From the NCBI GenBank assembly GCA_013141065.1, contig JABFRR010000002.1:62001-126000 (forward strand): 64,000 bases of DNA, given 5' to 3'. A program made the position numbers and the translations under genes. Shown here in pieces: positions 37,102-45,739 of this stretch (its first letter is position 1; each line of letters opens with the position of its first letter). This stretch comes from Bacteriovoracaceae bacterium (GTDB taxonomy: Bacteria > Bdellovibrionota > Bacteriovoracia > Bacteriovoracales > Bacteriovoracaceae). A model generated the notes under the pieces. The model was not told where the DNA came from. It did not search any database and worked only from the letters and a program-made list of their open reading frames with translations.

Positions 37102-38472
37102 ATGAGTTGCCTAAAAAAAATAATCAATGCTCCTTTTGTTCTAATGCTTTTTTCAATTTGTTTGTTTGTGCCGAATGCTTTCGCACAAGACTGTATTCAA
37201 GAAAATATGGAGCTGGAAACTAATTTGGATAACCTGTTATCCAAACGTTTAATCTCCTATAATGATATGCAAAACATTTCAGAGAGTATGTCATCGGCAC
37301 AAAATAAAAGATGCAACCTGTCTTCTCATAAAGGAAAACTTCAGGCCCTTAAAGAAAAACGTTTAGCGACTGTGAACATGTATCTTCGTAATGGAATAAA
37401 GAATGAAGGAACGATTGATCTTACTAACGAGCAAGATTATTTAAACGGCAAGCCTGTTAAATTTAAATATGCTTTTGATAATGTATTTACAGGCAGTGCT
37501 GTCAATCCCCCCAATCAGTCGACTGTAAAAATTCCTCCCCCAACACAAAGAGTTCCAATCAAAAATATTAAACCTAGTGGCGGAAGCTGCGAAAATAAAA
37601 TTAATCAAAACTTTACAGTAAATCTTAATAATACCAGAAACCAAGACAGTGTTGGTTGGTGTTATGCATTTGCCGCTAGTGATCTAGTGAGTTATCGCTT
37701 AAATAAAAAAATATCAGCTGTCTCTTTATTTGATACGTCTGATAAAACCATAGAACAGGATGTGGCGACCGGAAGTAAGATTGGAGGGGATATTAAGTAC
37801 AGCATTACTTATTCGCTTTCTAAAAGAAAAGGCTTTTGCTTGGAAGCTGATTTACCTTCGAGCGATTTTAAGTTTTGCACTGATCAAGCCTACCTAGGTT
37901 TTCTCAATGATATTTTAACTCGTGCGAGAGAAAAAAGATTAGAAAGTGATTTGCAAAATGATCAATGCTTAACTCAGAATTTAAAGTCAGCTTTCCCCGG
38001 TGTTGATATTGGCCAAATGCTCAATTACACCAAAAAAAATAATCAGTTTCGTTTTGTAGAATATCTTTATGAGTCTCAACGTAAAGTTTCACTTAAAGAA
38101 GAAGCTTCAAAAATTAGAGTTCAAAAATTAAATGCCAAACATGTGAGTAGTGAGTTGCTTTTAAAGCGATTACACGACCAAATTAATAATAATGATGTGG
38201 CAGCAATTGGTTATGATTATAACAAGGTCAATCAAGAAAAAAATGAAGGCGCTCATGGCTCACTGGTCGTTGGTAGGAGAACTAATCCAGTAACTGGATC
38301 TTGTGAGTTTTTGGTGCGAAATAGCTGGGGAAAGGATTGTACTTTGAATGAAGGCCCTGGACTTTCATGTCACAAGGATTGTGCGGGAGGTACTTGCCGT
38401 GATACTGGGCATTTTTGGGTTGAAGAAAATCGCTTGAGTCAATCCCTTATAGATGTGACGTATCTCGAATGA
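37102..38472 (+). CDS. Secreted papain-like (C1) cysteine protease
   Basis: 456 residues. Signal peptide ends near NAFAQD. The catalytic domain has QDSVGWCYAFAASDLVSYRL (active Cys in GWCYAF with oxyanion Gln before it), His in EGAHGSLVVGRR, and Asn in VRNSWGKDC: the C1A triad in order. The long N-terminal part (about 30-175) may act as a propeptide. ATGA overlap links it to the next gene. Fits a predator's exported digestive enzymes, but that role is inferred. Confidence 0.82.
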   Translation: MSCLKKIINAPFVLMLFSICLFVPNAFAQDCIQENMELETNLDNLLSKRLISYNDMQNISESMSSAQNKRCNLSSHKGKLQALKEKRLATVNMYLRNGIKNEGTIDLTNEQDYLNGKPVKFKYAFDNVFTGSAVNPPNQSTVKIPPPTQRVPIKNIKPSGGSCENKINQNFTVNLNNTRNQDSVGWCYAFAASDLVSYRLNKKISAVSLFDTSDKTIEQDVATGSKIGGDIKYSITYSLSKRKGFCLEADLPSSDFKFCTDQAYLGFLNDILTRAREKRLESDLQNDQCLTQNLKSAFPGVDIGQMLNYTKKNNQFRFVEYLYESQRKVSLKEEASKIRVQKLNAKHVSSELLLKRLHDQINNNDVAAIGYDYNKVNQEKNEGAHGSLVVGRRTNPVTGSCEFLVRNSWGKDCTLNEGPGLSCHKDCAGGTCRDTGHFWVEENRLSQSLIDVTYLE

Positions 38473-38900
38473 TAAAAAAATTAACCACACAATTATTTTT
38501 TTGTTTTTTAGTTTTCTCTATCGAAGCCTCGGAAAAGAGCTGTGAGATGTATAATATAAAAATCATCTTTGATAAAAAACCTATAGTCTCCAGTGAAGAT
38601 ATGTGCAGTTTTATTGATGAGGATAATTCACTTTATTACATGTCGAAATCTTGTTTGTTTTATGGATGTGAAGTTTTAAAAAAGAAAAAAACGAGATTAG
38701 TTATTCCCAATTATTTGGGTAAAATAGGTTCCCCCGGATTTAAATTGTGTAATGAGCTTGGTGGGGTACCTCAAATTTTTGAATTTCAAAAAAAGTCCAA
38801 TGCCTGGCAAAATACGGAACGATGTCTTTTTAATAAACGCGATTTCATTGAGATTTCTTTTTTGACCAAAGAATGGAAAGCTTATATAAAAACTGAGTAA
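38469..38900 (+). CDS. Small secreted Cys-rich protein coupled to the papain-like protease
   Basis: 143 residues with a signal peptide (LTTQLFFCFLVFSIEA) and about six cysteines in the mature part. Start overlaps the protease stop by ATGA, so the two are made together. Could be an inhibitor, chaperone or accessory of the protease; no family recognised. Confidence 0.55.
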   Translation: MIKKLTTQLFFCFLVFSIEASEKSCEMYNIKIIFDKKPIVSSEDMCSFIDEDNSLYYMSKSCLFYGCEVLKKKKTRLVIPNYLGKIGSPGFKLCNELGGVPQIFEFQKKSNAWQNTERCLFNKRDFIEISFLTKEWKAYIKTE

Positions 38901-38901
38901 T

Positions 38902-39537
38902 CTAAGTCAAACGTAAGAGAGCTCCAACTTTTGAAGCAATGCCTGGCTTGATACTGAGGTTTTTACCCGTTTCCACTCCCGCAGCACTCGCTCCACTGTG
39001 TGTGGCCCCAGAACCAAGAGTTGTGTGTCCTATTCGTGAATAGACAATTTGTAGTTTTTTAGAGAGATTTGACTCAATCAAAATTAAGTCTGAACTCTGA
39101 GCATGAGCTTTTTTTTGTTTTTCAATTTTTTCAACATAGCCTTTCGCCACACCTCTAAAAAATGAATTTTTTGCAGTGATGGTCTTAAACTGTGGATTAT
39201 CTTTTTTAGTGATTTTCCATAAACGATCAAGCTCACTGTCTAAAAAATTAGCGACATAATCGGCCAATTCCACACTGGTTTTATCTCCAATGACTTCCAA
39301 ATAAAAAAGTCCAGTCCCATGATTAAAAACGGGTGAGACAAAAAATGTTTTGAGAATTTCATAAATCGCCACGTGCTTGGCGCTCTTTCGTTTTGCTTCG
39401 AGAACTCTTTTTACACAGACTTCTTCGTCTGTATCAAGTTTTTCTCGAGACAGTCCTTTGGTGAGGTCTAGGTTGTGTTCAAGTAATAGGGCATTGGCCT
39501 TTAAAGTTGCAAGCTCTCTTTTCATGTGGGTTATCAC
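38902..39537 (-). CDS. DUF2786-type protein, C-terminal piece of a split SprT/DUF2786 gene
   Basis: About 211 residues. It begins MKRELATLKANALLLEHNLD, which is the second half of the short DUF2786 helix motif; the first half (LLERLKKLLALTSSDNPHE) ends the upstream gene in another frame. The frames overlap by 59 bases. Deleting one A from GAAAAG near 39525 would fuse them into a continuous motif. GTG 39537 could serve as an independent start. The rest is a helical domain and a Gly/Ser/Thr-rich tail. DNA/RNA function unknown. Confidence 0.6.
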   Translation of the reverse strand: MITHMKRELATLKANALLLEHNLDLTKGLSREKLDTDEEVCVKRVLEAKRKSAKHVAIYEILKTFFVSPVFNHGTGLFYLEVIGDKTSVELADYVANFLDSELDRLWKITKKDNPQFKTITAKNSFFRGVAKGYVEKIEKQKKAHAQSSDLILIESNLSKKLQIVYSRIGHTTLGSGATHSGASAAGVETGKNLSIKPGIASKVGALLRLT

Positions 39538-40009
39538 TGCTAGTTAAGGCCAGTAGTTTTTTTAAGCGCTCTAAAAGTTTTTCTGTTTTTAAATCACCTT
39601 CTAATTTAGAGTTTTCAAGATTCAGATTTGAATAGGCCCTTTCAACTTCAGGATCCCATCCATAACTTCGACAAACATCTTTAAATTCTTCACCATGAAT
39701 GACGTGCTCCGGGCCGTGGACAATAAAGGCAATAAAGTGGGCGAGTTCGTGGCGAATGACATTTTTTAATACTCTATCGTGCGCCAGCATCATCAATTTT
39801 TTCGAAAGTCCAATTTCATAAGTGCGGTGATCGAAATATCCAAGACGATTATGGTCTTCAAAGACCACAATGTTTAAGGGATAAAGAATTCCATTATAGA
39901 GGACGCGACTGCGATCCATTTTTAAGTTCATTTCAAGATTAATAATCTCACGAACGTCTTCGCGAACTCTGGCAATGAAGGTTTTGATTGTTTTAGAATA
40001 ATAAAACAT
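39479..40009 (-). CDS. SprT-like zinc metallopeptidase with truncated DUF2786 tail
   Basis: 176 residues. Zinc motif RHELAHFIAFIVHG (HExxH, about 88-101), followed by HGEEFKDVCRSYGWDP as in SprT/Spartan-type domains. The last 30 residues start the DUF2786 motif and then run out of frame to a stop. Probably the N-terminal half of a fused SprT-DUF2786 protein, split either by mutation or by translational shifting. No signal peptide. Confidence 0.68.
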   Translation of the reverse strand: MFYYSKTIKTFIARVREDVREIINLEMNLKMDRSRVLYNGILYPLNIVVFEDHNRLGYFDHRTYEIGLSKKLMMLAHDRVLKNVIRHELAHFIAFIVHGPEHVIHGEEFKDVCRSYGWDPEVERAYSNLNLENSKLEGDLKTEKLLERLKKLLALTSSDNPHEKRACNFKGQCPIT

Positions 40010-40029
40010 TCGGCACTATAGGCTATTTT

Positions 40030-40734
40030 TTATTGAAGGGCAATTAACTTATTGGGCACATCGTCTTGGAGCAGAAAATGACGTTTTTTGACTTCTAAAA
40101 GTCGCATTCTTTGGTCTAGTTTTGATAAATAAATTCTTTTAAATTTCTTTGAATGCGAGTGGTAACGTGCGTACCAACGTCGATCATTTTTAGCATATTT
40201 ATTTTTTAAGTGAGTTAAGATTAACACCATTTTTTGCAGAGAATAAGCATGGTCGACTTTTAATCTTTCTACATCAAGTGGTTCTAAGTTTAGTCTTAGA
40301 AACTCTTTATTCCAAACATGGGGGTTAATTTGAGCAATTGAAAGATCTCCTGTGGATGAAACGGCACTTTGATTAAATAAGCTTTCTACATCAATGATTG
40401 AAACCATTATTTGAGGGTTAAGAGATGTTCCCTGAAGAGCATCTGAAATCAGTTCTGCCACTTGAGTTCTATATTCAATAGGTAATTCAGGTCTTAAGAT
40501 AGAGATCATTTTTTCAACAGACCGACTATTGGTCGGCATTTTAGTTTTATCAAAATCACTGTATTGATTGTTGTAAACATTCGTTAAGTTCACACCATTA
40601 GTAGACGGATTAGAATTAGAATTGAAATCTTTAGAATTGCAATAAATGCCAACTGCCATAAAGGAGCAAACAACCATTTTACTTAATAGTTCTTTTTGTT
40701 CTTTAGGAGTGAATATGAAATTTAATGTTTTCAT
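40030..40734 (-). CDS. Lytic transglycosylase-like (SLT) protein
   Basis: 234 residues. A hydrophobic stretch at about 18-32 serves as a signal or anchor. The SLT core has SIIDVESLFNQSAVSSTGDL (catalytic Glu in DVES), SIAQINPHVW and RRWYARYHS. Cleaves peptidoglycan with 1,6-anhydro product in known members. Last chromosomal gene before the accessory island. Confidence 0.8.
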   Translation of the reverse strand: MKTLNFIFTPKEQKELLSKMVVCSFMAVGIYCNSKDFNSNSNPSTNGVNLTNVYNNQYSDFDKTKMPTNSRSVEKMISILRPELPIEYRTQVAELISDALQGTSLNPQIMVSIIDVESLFNQSAVSSTGDLSIAQINPHVWNKEFLRLNLEPLDVERLKVDHAYSLQKMVLILTHLKNKYAKNDRRWYARYHSHSKKFKRIYLSKLDQRMRLLEVKKRHFLLQDDVPNKLIALQ

Positions 40735-40923
40735 ATATCCATTATAAGGGGCATATGGTTTGGTAAATCTCCTAATTTAGCCTGTTGTCGATATACCAAT
40801 AAGTTAAAAAAATAAAGGGATTTTTAAGCAGTTGAATTTGCATTTATATCACTTAGATAAAGACCTAATGACTGTCCAATATTCAAGGCGATTGTTTTGT
40901 AATTTGTTGAAATGTGAAGAGCA

Positions 40924-40972
40924 AAATTGACTCACTTATTTGGTCAATTTTAAATCTTAAGATAAGTATAAT
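40924..40972 (+). promoter_or_regulatory. Inverted repeat and -10 box upstream of rhs
   Basis: AAATTGAC (40924-40931) and GTCAATTT (40943-40950) form a perfect 8-bp inverted repeat with an 11-base gap, like an operator. TATAAT lies at 40967-40972. The 328 bp between the transglycosylase gene and rhs hold nothing else recognisable. The repeat sits around the -35 position relative to TATAAT. Confidence 0.45.
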
Positions 40973-41062
40973 TTATATTCTTTTAGGAATATTTCTCTTG
41001 TTTGTTTTAAATTTGCCGTTAACCTTCTGTAATACATTTTGAATGTCAGGGAAGGAAGTTCG

Positions 41063-44000
41063 ATGAAGTATTTATTTGTCACATTTTTATTTTTTTCATT
41101 AAGTTTTCTCAGTAATGCTCAAGATAACTGTACTGGTGTTCGTATTAATATGAATTTCTATTACAGTGAGTGTGCACGAATACAAGCTGAATCAATTGAG
41201 CAGGGTGCAGAGGGGCTGGTGTTAACCCCTACAAAAAAACTCGTATACGTAGATGATAATGGACAATCATACTCGAATATAGAATGCGTTAGTAAATGGG
41301 AGCACTTAATATTTGGTTATATTTCTGAGCCATTTTTAGATACATGTGGTGTGAATCCTCCTGGGCCCAAAATTCAAAACGCAAACTCATGCGGAGTCCC
41401 TGGCTCAATAATCGAAGTTTCTAATCAAGTTGTCGGAGAAGTCATTCCCGTGGTCGGAGCCCCATTTGAATTAATTTATTATTCTAATAAAGTTATTGGC
41501 AGAACAGAAGACTATATTTCAAGAATTCCATTAACAGCTCAGACTTATTCATCTGCAGTTATACATTTAGGATTACTAATAAAAAATGAAATTGATGCCA
41601 CAGTCCTTAGTACGAGTTACACCCCTTCTTCAAATATTATTTATAATTATCAGTGGGATGGGTTCGACGCAAGTTTGAATGAAACGTGGGGAAAAATAAG
41701 ACGAAATGTTACAATTTCTGAAACTGCCATGGATTTATCATTTCCACCAGAACCAAGGGACATCTATCTTGGTAATTTGAAAGCTAAAAAATTAGGAATA
41801 GGAGCATGGCTTCCGAGTATCTGGCATTTTTATGACCAGGTTTCCGGCACACTTTTTAAAGGAGACGGGTCCTATAGAGAAATCAAAGGAAAAGTAATTG
41901 GTGCCTACACAGAAGTAGCAGATGAATCTGGCCTGGAAGTTTATTATTTTGATAGCACTGGTAAAATCTCTCATACAAAAACAGGACTTACTGGGGCGAC
42001 GATTTTTACTTTTTTATACGATGGTGCCGGCAGAATAACGAGCATTACACAAGCATTTGGGCAAGTGACAACTTTTTCTCGAGATGGCTCAGGACAACTT
42101 CAGTCAATTGTTGCTCCCAACGGAAAAGTAACTAATGTGAGTTTTAATACGAATGGATATTTATCAGAAGTTTCTAATCCCAACTCAGAAGACTATCTAA
42201 TGACCTATTATGGAACGACGGGGGGGCTACTTCATACATTTACTAAACCTTCAGGTGATGTGACAACTCTTACCTATGATAGTTATGGAAATTTAACAAG
42301 TGACACTCACACCAATGGTTTTTCTTTGACGCTTAGTAAAGTTGACGGTGTCGTTTCTTCAGTGAGTTCTGAAGGTGTCACCAATTTTAGTAAATATACA
42401 CCATGGGATTTTACAGAAAAGAGCACTTCGGCAACAGGCCTAGTTAATTATGTCAGTACAACACCTACGTCAACTGCCATTAGTTCACCTTTTGTAAGTC
42501 GCAATTATACTTATGAAGCCGATTTACGTTTTGGAGATCAAGTCAAAAATATTTCAAATTCATCTATCTCTAACTATGGAGTCCGAAATACAAGTATCAC
42601 ACGAAGTCTGAATTTAAATACACCAAATGACCCTTTTTCAATTGATACATATTCAATTCTAGAAACGGTTGGCCCTTCTGAAACGACTTCAGTTTATTCA
42701 GGCAGCAATAATTCTTGGGTGACAACTAGTAAGCTTGGAAGAACACTGACGAAAACTTTAGATACTTATGAAAGACCAATTTCCGTGCAGAAAGGAAATT
42801 TGACTGCCACAAATTTTACTTACACTAATGAGTTGTTAACAAAAATTTCTCAAACGTCTGCGAGAGAAACAAGCTTTACATATTTTACAAATAAACTTTT
42901 AAAAGATGTGACTAATGCTCTCAATGAAGTCACTAGCTACACTTATGATAATGCCGAAAGACTTTTAACGAAAACACTACCTGACTTAAGAGTGATTACT
43001 TATAGCTATGATTCAAACGGAAATATAACTAGTATCACTCCACCGAGTAGACCGGTGCACACTTTAACATACGGGTTGAATGAAAAACTTGTCGATTACA
43101 CTCCTCCAAGTTTATCCGGTGTGAGCATCGTTAAAACAGAATATACTTATGACTTGGATAAGAGGTTAATAAAGATCACTAGACCCGATGGAAAGGAAAT
43201 TGATTTTACTTATAGTACAGCGAATGGACTTCTTGATACGACGTCAGGTTTGTTTGGAACTATTACTCATGGTTATAATTTGGGAAGTCTCACAAGTATT
43301 GTGGACCAATTTGGATCAACTCTTAATATGAATTATACCGGCAATACAGTGACTTCAAGTGATCTCAGTGTCACGGCGGGAGCAGTATATAGTTATTCAC
43401 GAACTCCAAATGCCACTGCTGGCGAAAAAACTGCAAGTGAAACGATTAATGGTTTGGGAGCAAGTTCTGTTAATAGAACGGTTGCCTATACTTATAACGA
43501 TGACGAATTATTAACTGGCGCTGGAACAATGAGTCTCGTTTATAATGTACCCAACGGACAATTGACGGCAACGACCTTAACGAATATTAAGGATTACACT
43601 TATTATAATTCTTTCGGCGAAGTCATTCAGTATGTAGTGAAAAAAGGCACACCCGTTATTTATCAATATGACTTAATCAGAGACAATCTCGGACGAGTCA
43701 CTAAAAAAACAGAACTCTTAAATGCCGTGACAACAATTTGGGACTACCTCTACGATAGTGCTGGAAGACTGACTCAGGTAAGTAAAAACTCTGTCGTCGT
43801 TGCCACTTATAGTTATGATAATAATAGTAATCGCACGGGTGGAATAATTCGAGGTGTGAGTACTACTGCCATCTATGATAATCAAGATCGACTGACTACA
43901 TATAACGGTATTGCTCGAAGCTATAATGCCAATGGTGAACTGTTAACACTCGGAACGGCCGTCCTTACTTATGATGTCTTTGGAAATTTAAATCAATTTG

Positions 44001-44839
44001 TGAATGGTTCAACAAATGTGACTTACGAAGTTGATCCACTTCAAAGAAGATTGGGACGCACGATAAATGGAGTGGGATCATCGCGAACGAGATATATTTA
44101 CAATCCAGAAAATCAGGTTATCGGTGAATTAAATTATCAAAATAAATTAGCGAAGACTTTTATTTATGCGACTAAGAGTCACGTGCCAGATTATTATATT
44201 GATAGCGGTGGAAATAAGTTTAGAATAATAACTGACCATCTTGGATCTGTCAGAATGGTAGTGAACGCGAGCACGGGGACTGTTTCACAGTACATGGAGC
44301 ACGACGAGTTTGGAGTGGTGTTGACGGATACAAATCCAGGCTTAACACCATTTGGTTTTGCGGGAGGGCTTTATACTCCACAGTCTGGGCTGGTTAGGTT
44401 TGGGGCGCGTGATTATGATCCATTGGTTGGTCGTTGGTTGAGTAAAGATCCGATTAGGTTTGATGGTGGGGATACTAATTTGTATGGGTATGTTGAAAAT
44501 GACCCCATAAGTTTTATAGATGAGGATGGTTTAAATAGAAATAGACCTGGTGAAAAGAGGGAAGTTGGAGGTAGCGTTGGCGGCGGAGGTGTTATTTATG
44601 TTGCACCTAACGGACAAGCAGCTTTCGCTCCGACAGGCTCATTTGTTTCACCAACAAAGTATGCAGATGGGTTGAAAATTAATACGCCTAATGGTGCTCA
44701 AATTCGATTAATGGACCCAAAACCTATGAGCCCCAATGGTTATGGTGTAATTAATATAAACGGTAAATTTTATAACTCTGGAGGTCAAGTTGTTCCAAAG
44801 AGCTCACCAGAAGCACACATACAACCAACATGTAAGTAG
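41063..44839 (+). CDS. Secreted RHS-repeat polymorphic toxin
   Basis: 1258 residues from ATG 41063, preceded by AGGGAAGGAAG. A Sec-type signal (MKYLFVTFLFFSLSFLSNAQ) starts it, so export is not through a PAAR/type VI N-terminus. The N-domain has VVGEVIPVVGAPFELIYYSN; many YD repeats follow (TYDSYGNLT, YDSNGNITSI, YDNAERLLT), forming the shell. The core ends with [20 protein letters not shown] and NLYGYVENDPISFIDEDGL, the usual boundary (canonical DPxGL reads DEDGL). The variable tip is about 95 residues, Gly/Asn/Pro-rich, ending HIQPTCK; its activity is unrecognised. A candidate immunity gene starts 9 bases later. Confidence 0.92.
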   Translation: MKYLFVTFLFFSLSFLSNAQDNCTGVRINMNFYYSECARIQAESIEQGAEGLVLTPTKKLVYVDDNGQSYSNIECVSKWEHLIFGYISEPFLDTCGVNPPGPKIQNANSCGVPGSIIEVSNQVVGEVIPVVGAPFELIYYSNKVIGRTEDYISRIPLTAQTYSSAVIHLGLLIKNEIDATVLSTSYTPSSNIIYNYQWDGFDASLNETWGKIRRNVTISETAMDLSFPPEPRDIYLGNLKAKKLGIGAWLPSIWHFYDQVSGTLFKGDGSYREIKGKVIGAYTEVADESGLEVYYFDSTGKISHTKTGLTGATIFTFLYDGAGRITSITQAFGQVTTFSRDGSGQLQSIVAPNGKVTNVSFNTNGYLSEVSNPNSEDYLMTYYGTTGGLLHTFTKPSGDVTTLTYDSYGNLTSDTHTNGFSLTLSKVDGVVSSVSSEGVTNFSKYTPWDFTEKSTSATGLVNYVSTTPTSTAISSPFVSRNYTYEADLRFGDQVKNISNSSISNYGVRNTSITRSLNLNTPNDPFSIDTYSILETVGPSETTSVYSGSNNSWVTTSKLGRTLTKTLDTYERPISVQKGNLTATNFTYTNELLTKISQTSARETSFTYFTNKLLKDVTNALNEVTSYTYDNAERLLTKTLPDLRVITYSYDSNGNITSITPPSRPVHTLTYGLNEKLVDYTPPSLSGVSIVKTEYTYDLDKRLIKITRPDGKEIDFTYSTANGLLDTTSGLFGTITHGYNLGSLTSIVDQFGSTLNMNYTGNTVTSSDLSVTAGAVYSYSRTPNATAGEKTASETINGLGASSVNRTVAYTYNDDELLTGAGTMSLVYNVPNGQLTATTLTNIKDYTYYNSFGEVIQYVVKKGTPVIYQYDLIRDNLGRVTKKTELLNAVTTIWDYLYDSAGRLTQVSKNSVVVATYSYDNNSNRTGGIIRGVSTTAIYDNQDRLTTYNGIARSYNANGELLTLGTAVLTYDVFGNLNQFVNGSTNVTYEVDPLQRRLGRTINGVGSSRTRYIYNPENQVIGELNYQNKLAKTFIYATKSHVPDYYIDSGGNKFRIITDHLGSVRMVVNASTGTVSQYMEHDEFGVVLTDTNPGLTPFGFAGGLYTPQSGLVRFGARDYDPLVGRWLSKDPIRFDGGDTNLYGYVENDPISFIDEDGLNRNRPGEKREVGGSVGGGGVIYVAPNGQAAFAPTGSFVSPTKYADGLKINTPNGAQIRLMDPKPMSPNGYGVININGKFYNSGGQVVPKSSPEAHIQPTCK

Positions 44840-44848
44840 GATATAAAA

Positions 44849-45223
44849 ATGAAAAGTTTTGAGAGTGTTAATAAACTAATTAATGAGAAGCTAAGTTTTC
44901 CTATAAAAGTAACTATTAAGTGTGAAAATCAAGAATACAATATAGAAAACGATGAAATAAAAATTGCTTTAGGTGATATCTTTTATTTTTCATCAAATGA
45001 AGGTGAAACGCTTGTTGCAAAAGAAAATATTTTTTCTATGTTAAATATAAATGAAATAACAATACTTAATATGCAAGTAGATGAATTGAATATATTAAAA
45101 ATCGAATGCAAAGAATGTATCATATTAGGTTTTCCTAGAGAGTATGAGGGCTGGGGTATTTATGTAAAAGGTAAACAATTTGCAGCTCATTATGGGTGGC
45201 AAAATGATTTGGATTGGGAGTAG
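44849..45223 (+). CDS. Candidate immunity protein for the RHS tip
   Basis: 124 residues, acidic, no signal peptide or membrane helix. AGGATATAAAA precedes the ATG. It lies 9 bases after the rhs stop, the standard place for an RHS immunity gene. Much more AT-rich than the rhs core, as is usual for exchanged tip-immunity pairs. The cytoplasmic form suggests the tip acts in the cytoplasm. No family recognised; role rests on position. Confidence 0.6.
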   Translation: MKSFESVNKLINEKLSFPIKVTIKCENQEYNIENDEIKIALGDIFYFSSNEGETLVAKENIFSMLNINEITILNMQVDELNILKIECKECIILGFPREYEGWGIYVKGKQFAAHYGWQNDLDWE

Positions 45224-45346
45224 CTATTTTCAACTACAATTGGTTTTTAATATAGATTGAAGAACTAGCTAAAGGCTGCCACTTAATGCGTTTTAAATGC
45301 AAGCTAGAACGCTGAGATTTTGATTTTGGAATATAAAATTAGAGAA

Positions 45347-45420
45347 TGGCCAGAAAATGGCCAAGGATTGCACCAAATTTCTTAAAATACTGTCAAATGA
45401 GGCATCGGGTGCAGGGCCGC
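45347..45420 (+). repeat. Array repeat R1: paired TGGCCA boxes with hairpin
   Basis: TGGCCA at 45347 and 45358, then TGCACC (within GGATTGCACC) pairing with GGTGCA before a closing GGGCCGC at about 45414. The outer GGCC boxes can also pair. First of six copies of the same layout between here and 50.6 kb. It separates the RHS immunity gene from an RHS remnant. Confidence 0.65.
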
Positions 45421-45449
45421 AAAGATTCTTGCTCTCTAATATTTAAGAA

Positions 45450-45509
45450 TTATGGATGAGTAAAGATCCAGTGCCATTTGCGGGAAATTATCACTGGGTC
45501 TTTAAATAG
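45450..45509 (+). pseudogene. Remnant of an RHS core/tip junction
   Basis: Reads LWMSKDPVPFAGNYHWVFK then stop. It matches the RHS junction line [13 protein letters not shown] in the main protein and both orphan tips. Only about 19 codons survive. It lies between repeats R1 and R2 as the relic of a lost cassette. Confidence 0.6.
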
Positions 45510-45623
45510 GTGGCCAAAAAGTGGCCAAATATTTAGAAAAATTCCAAAAAAAGTGCTTTAAATGAGCACTTTTTTGGAACGGCCAACTGGCACTGACGTT
45601 GGGAATTTTCCACTTAAAGACCC
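45496..45623 (+). repeat. Array repeat R2: large folded element
   Basis: Nested inverted repeats: outer GGGTCTTTAA (45496-45505) with TTAAAGACCC (45614-45623); TGGCCA at 45511 and 45522; central near-perfect stem at 45542-45579 (TTCC-A7-GTGCT against AGCAC-T6-GGAA); then GGCCAAC at 45581 and GTTGG at 45598. Same layout and internal spacing as R6, with a different stem sequence. The rest of the 516-bp gap (45224-45739) holds R1, one RHS remnant and no other gene. Confidence 0.72.
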
Positions 45624-45739
45624 AATTTAATTGTATTTTCCAAGGTTGTGAGAGCTCTTTGATAAAGGCTAGTTTTGTAAGAGAGTTTTTCATACAAAAA
45701 TGAAGTTTAAATATTAATTCTGATATAAGGAATATTAAA

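Noticed and set aside
40735..41062. tRNA or attachment site at the left edge of the accessory island
   Set aside because: No cloverleaf or tRNA 3' end was recognised on either strand here or at 62458-62654.
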